The position numbers and the translations under genes are program-made. A DNA stretch of 64,000 bases from Streptomyces vietnamensis (GTDB taxonomy: Bacteria; Actinomycetota; Actinomycetes; Streptomycetales; Streptomycetaceae), in NCBI RefSeq assembly GCF_000830005.1, contig NZ_CP010407.1, positions 8,692,001 to 8,756,000 on the forward strand. Reading direction: 5' to 3'. A model generated the notes under the pieces. It was not told the DNA's origin. It searched no databases and saw only the letters and a program-made list of their open reading frames with translations. Position 1 is the first letter of the stretch, and every line of letters begins with the position of its first letter. Below, piece after piece: positions 61,867-64,000 of the stretch.

Positions 61867-62166
61867 ATGGCTGACATCGATCTCGGGGTTGCGTCGGACT
61901 GGGACGAGGGGGACATCCACGGCCGCGTCAAACTGCGGCAGAACCAGGTCTACCCGACCTCGCCGAAGAAGGACGTGCTCATCAGTTCCCCGGTGAGCAT
62001 CGAGCTGTCCGTGAACACGAACTACTCCTCCTCCCAGGAGGCGGACAAGATCTACTTCACGACCCATCACGGCTCCACGAAGAAGATCATCGCGGTGCTC
62101 GACTCCGACGGCAACCTGCACATCGCCGGCCGCCTGATCGCCGAGCAGAAGGACCTCCAGTACTAG
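61867..62166 (+). CDS. Small DUF6342-like protein
   Basis: A 99-aa protein, ATG 61867 with GGAGGGG upstream. No signal peptide or membrane segment. It looks like a compact beta protein: DLGVASDWDEGDIHGRVKLRQNQVYP, LISSPVSIELSVNTNYSS, KIYFTTHHGSTKKIIAVLDSDGNLHIAGRLI. This resembles the DUF6342 family of actinobacteria. Function not established. Followed by a very strong hairpin. Confidence 0.75.
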   Translation: MADIDLGVASDWDEGDIHGRVKLRQNQVYPTSPKKDVLISSPVSIELSVNTNYSSSQEADKIYFTTHHGSTKKIIAVLDSDGNLHIAGRLIAEQKDLQY

Positions 62167-62544
62167 GACGCCCCCGCACGACGGAGGGTGGCGGTCTCGC
62201 CGCGGCGAGACCGCCACCCTTGCGTGATCCGGGGAGGAACCGCCCCACGCCCAGCACGGTGAGGCGAGGCCCGGACGCCACCCCGCCGACCCGTGGCCGA
62301 AGCGCTTTCGACGTGCTCCGGGAGCCGTCTCAGGGGAACGCTCCGGTACGCCTGCGGAACCGCGGGAGCCTGTCGGTGAACGGCCTTACGCTCGTGGGCC
62401 GTGGGGCAGACCCCGACCGCGCTCGCCGAGCGCGGCCGACGGGGGAGAACGTGCAGGGCCCTTGTCCGGGTGACGTGAAGAGTGCCGGCCGGGCGGAACG
62501 GACAGGTTCGAGCCGACCATCCGTGGGGACGGTCTCGGGCGGCC
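62167..62544. other. Intergenic, 378 bp
   Basis: Contains the 36-bp hairpin after the DUF6342-like gene and a smaller hairpin (CCGCGCTC/GAGCGCGG, 62417-62435) that may end the TetR gene on the minus strand. Open frames here looked like antisense or composition artefacts. Confidence 0.55.
62185..62220 (+). terminator. Very strong hairpin after the DUF6342-like gene
   Basis: AGGGTGGCGGTCTCGCC (62185-62201) and its perfect complement (62204-62220) with a 2-base centre; the hairpin is GC-rich with no U-tract. Confidence 0.85.
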
Positions 62545-63171
62545 TCAGGAGTGGAAACGTCCTTGTCCTCCCGGGCTCCCGGCACGCGCCCTCAGCCCGT
62601 CGCGGACGACCGCTCGGGCGCGCTTCGCGGCCTCCGGGTGACCGTCCAGGTGCTCCAGCATGCGACAGGTGCCCACCAGGATCGCCGTCAGCTCCGGCAC
62701 CTCCAGGTCCCGTCGCACCACGCCGGCCTGCTGGGCGCCGTCGAGGAGGGCGGCGAGCACCTCGCGCAGGGCGCGCCCGGCCTCGGAGGTGGCGGCCCGG
62801 ACATCGACCCCCGCGTCCGCGAGCGCCGCGGCGAAGGCATTCTTGACGGGCGACTGATCCAGTACCAGATCGAAGAACGCGAAGAGGGCGTACGCCGGCC
62901 CGAGTTCGGCCATCAGGCGCTGCCCCTCCTCGGCCAGCCGTTGCAGTCGTCGGACGAGTACCGCTTCCAACAGGGCTTCCTTGGTGGGGAAATGCCGGAA
63001 CACGGTGGCGATGCCGACCTTCGCCTCCCGGGCGATCTCCTCCGTGGACGCGCCGGTGCCCCGCTCGGCGAAGACCGCTTCAGCGACCTCCAGCAGCCGC
63101 GCACGGTTCCGCCGCGCGTCGGCGCGCAGGGGCTTCACGCCCGTGTCGGGGGGAGTCTGATCTGTCGTCAA
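62545..63171 (-). CDS. TetR-family regulator, TTG start
   Basis: A 208-aa TetR. I chose TTG 63171 (LTTDQTPPDTGVKPLRADARRN), five bases after GAGG; a longer in-frame ATG at 63336 would read through the operator region. HTH: STEEIAREAKVGIATVFRHFPTKEALLEAV. The ligand domain covers ~90-208. It is divergent from the SnoaL-like gene, with a 20-bp palindrome between. Confidence 0.88.
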   Translation of the reverse strand: MTTDQTPPDTGVKPLRADARRNRARLLEVAEAVFAERGTGASTEEIAREAKVGIATVFRHFPTKEALLEAVLVRRLQRLAEEGQRLMAELGPAYALFAFFDLVLDQSPVKNAFAAALADAGVDVRAATSEAGRALREVLAALLDGAQQAGVVRRDLEVPELTAILVGTCRMLEHLDGHPEAAKRARAVVRDGLRARAGSPGGQGRFHS

Positions 63172-63230
63172 GTGAGCCTCGCCATGCCTGGACAAACGGA
63201 GTGGGCTATCCGTATCGTCGGAAACGGAGT

Positions 63231-63250
63231 CGCCTATCCGATTATAGGCG
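63231..63250. promoter_or_regulatory. Palindromic operator between TetR and SnoaL-like genes
   Basis: CGCCTAT, six bases, ATAGGCG: perfect arms. A related half GGCTATCCG lies upstream at ~63204-63212. Candidate TetR operator for both genes. Confidence 0.65.
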
Positions 63251-63271
63251 GCGGGATCACGGAGGTAGGCC

Positions 63272-63709
63272 ATGTCCGCACCAGCTACGCCCCGCGAGAT
63301 CTTCGGGAAGTTGACGGGTCTCATCTCGGCGGGCAAGTGGAGTGAACTCCCCGAGCTCTACGCGGAGGACGCCGAGGTGGAGATCGTCTTCTCGCCGGTT
63401 CCCCCGCGCCGCATCCATGGCCGGGCGGAACTCCGTAAGCGCTTCGATGCCCTGGGAGCCTCTGATGCGATTCGCCTGCGTGCCGAGAACATCCGCATCC
63501 ACGAGACCGACGACCCCGAGGTGGTGATCGCCGAGTTCGACTACGAGGGCCTGTACCCCGCCACCGGCCGCACCTTCCGCACGGCCAACATCCAAGTGCT
63601 GCGCGTCAGGAATGGCCTGATCGTCGAGACCCGCGACTATCACGACCACCTCGCCTTCGCCGCGGCGGACGGCCGCGCGAGCCAGTTGCTTGCCGCGCTG
63701 GACCGGTAA
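63272..63709 (+). CDS. SnoaL/NTF2-like protein
   Basis: A 145-aa protein of the NTF2-like superfamily: PREIFGKLTGLISAGKWSELPELYAEDAEVEI (first helix and strand), RIHGRAELRKRF, VVIAEFDYEGLYPATGRTFRTANIQVLRVRNGLIVETRDYHDHLAF. It may be an isomerase, hydrolase or binding protein; no catalytic residue can be proven. Controlled with the divergent TetR. Confidence 0.85.
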   Translation: MSAPATPREIFGKLTGLISAGKWSELPELYAEDAEVEIVFSPVPPRRIHGRAELRKRFDALGASDAIRLRAENIRIHETDDPEVVIAEFDYEGLYPATGRTFRTANIQVLRVRNGLIVETRDYHDHLAFAAADGRASQLLAALDR

Positions 63710-64000
63710 GGCCGACCGATATGTAGGGCGGAGGCCCGTCGGATCCGTCAGATCGCCGACTACGACATCCCGGTCGCCGCGGCCACCGACCTGGTCGACC
63801 CGCGCGTGACATCCTGCGGCGTCTCCTCGCTCTGCGTCCCGTGCCTGCGGGGACGGTCCGCTGCTCCTGGCCGGCCCTTCCGGCTCATGGATGTCGGCGG
63901 CCGGTTGCGGTTCCCCGCAGGCGGCGGGTTCCTGGGGAGCGATGTGGCCGCCGTCCGTCGCTCGGGATCAGGCCACCAGGTGTTGCCGGGCAGGAGACGC
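63710..64000. other. Right edge, no intact gene recognised
   Basis: One plus-strand frame from ~63740 reads RIRQIADYDIPVAAATDLVD-like peptide, which looks biological but stops making sense beyond ~63815. It may be a decayed or frameshifted gene or the start of something continuing outside. Not called. Confidence 0.3.

Noticed and set aside
62163..62585. Minus-strand 140-codon frame downstream of the TetR gene
   Set aside because: It crosses two hairpins and has low-complexity Arg/Pro content with no ribosome-binding site.

Overview
The window is high-GC actinobacterial DNA, most likely a Streptomyces chromosome. The support is third-position GC bias with GTG starts, 4-base stop/start overlaps, a complete mce lipid-transport operon with Streptomyces-style accessory genes, a LAXTG-type sortase substrate, a mycothiol-enzyme-like (maleylpyruvate isomerase family) protein, many TetR regulators, and a gene pair resembling Streptomyces telomere-associated and terminal proteins. 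No rRNA, tRNA or CRISPR array was recognised.

Layout. 1-830: truncated PucR-like regulator. 1048-4403 (minus): three secreted proteins, divergent from the mce operon (5020-17225, plus), which encodes an ATPase, two YrbE permeases, MceA-F and four Mce-associated proteins. 17273-24806: a small hypothetical gene, a cell-wall-anchored protein with a nuclease-like motif, a GNAT, a TetR, a saccharopine-dehydrogenase-like enzyme and a short orphan. 23781-26990 (minus): a tightly packed operon of secreted phosphoesterase, MFS transporter and membrane-anchored propeller. 27367-28644: orphan sugar-type binding lipoprotein. 29055-34242: a CHAT protease / NB-ARC NTPase / TPR protein of 1411 aa, divergent from a two-gene unit that includes a membrane protein; this is the best candidate for an immune or cell-death module. 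34328-40246: truncated haemoglobin, mycothiol-type enzyme, an MFS/TetR efflux operon and a FUSC membrane protein.

40372-42662 is a translationally coupled pair: a helix-turn-helix protein whose C-terminal half carries degenerate family-B DNA polymerase-like motifs, and a 199-aa Tpg-like protein. A decayed IS256-type transposase fragment and short repeats follow. 43019-48515: TetR, FAD aromatic monooxygenase, two alpha/beta hydrolases and an HSL-type esterase, with a shared operator-like sequence. 48632-54428: ankyrin-like protein, AraC/GyrI regulator, FKBP, an NAD-epimerase operon with a divergent TetR and a strong repeated operator, and a hypothetical protein.

54725-61635 is a coherent phosphonate-catabolism island: aldehyde dehydrogenase (phosphonoacetaldehyde to phosphonoacetate), TIGR03364-type FAD amine oxidase, OPA-type MFS importer, phosphonoacetate hydrolase and a divergent LysR regulator. 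There is no transaminase PhnW in the window, so the FAD enzyme probably makes the phosphonoacetaldehyde. The right end has a small DUF6342-like protein, a TetR and a divergent SnoaL-like protein.
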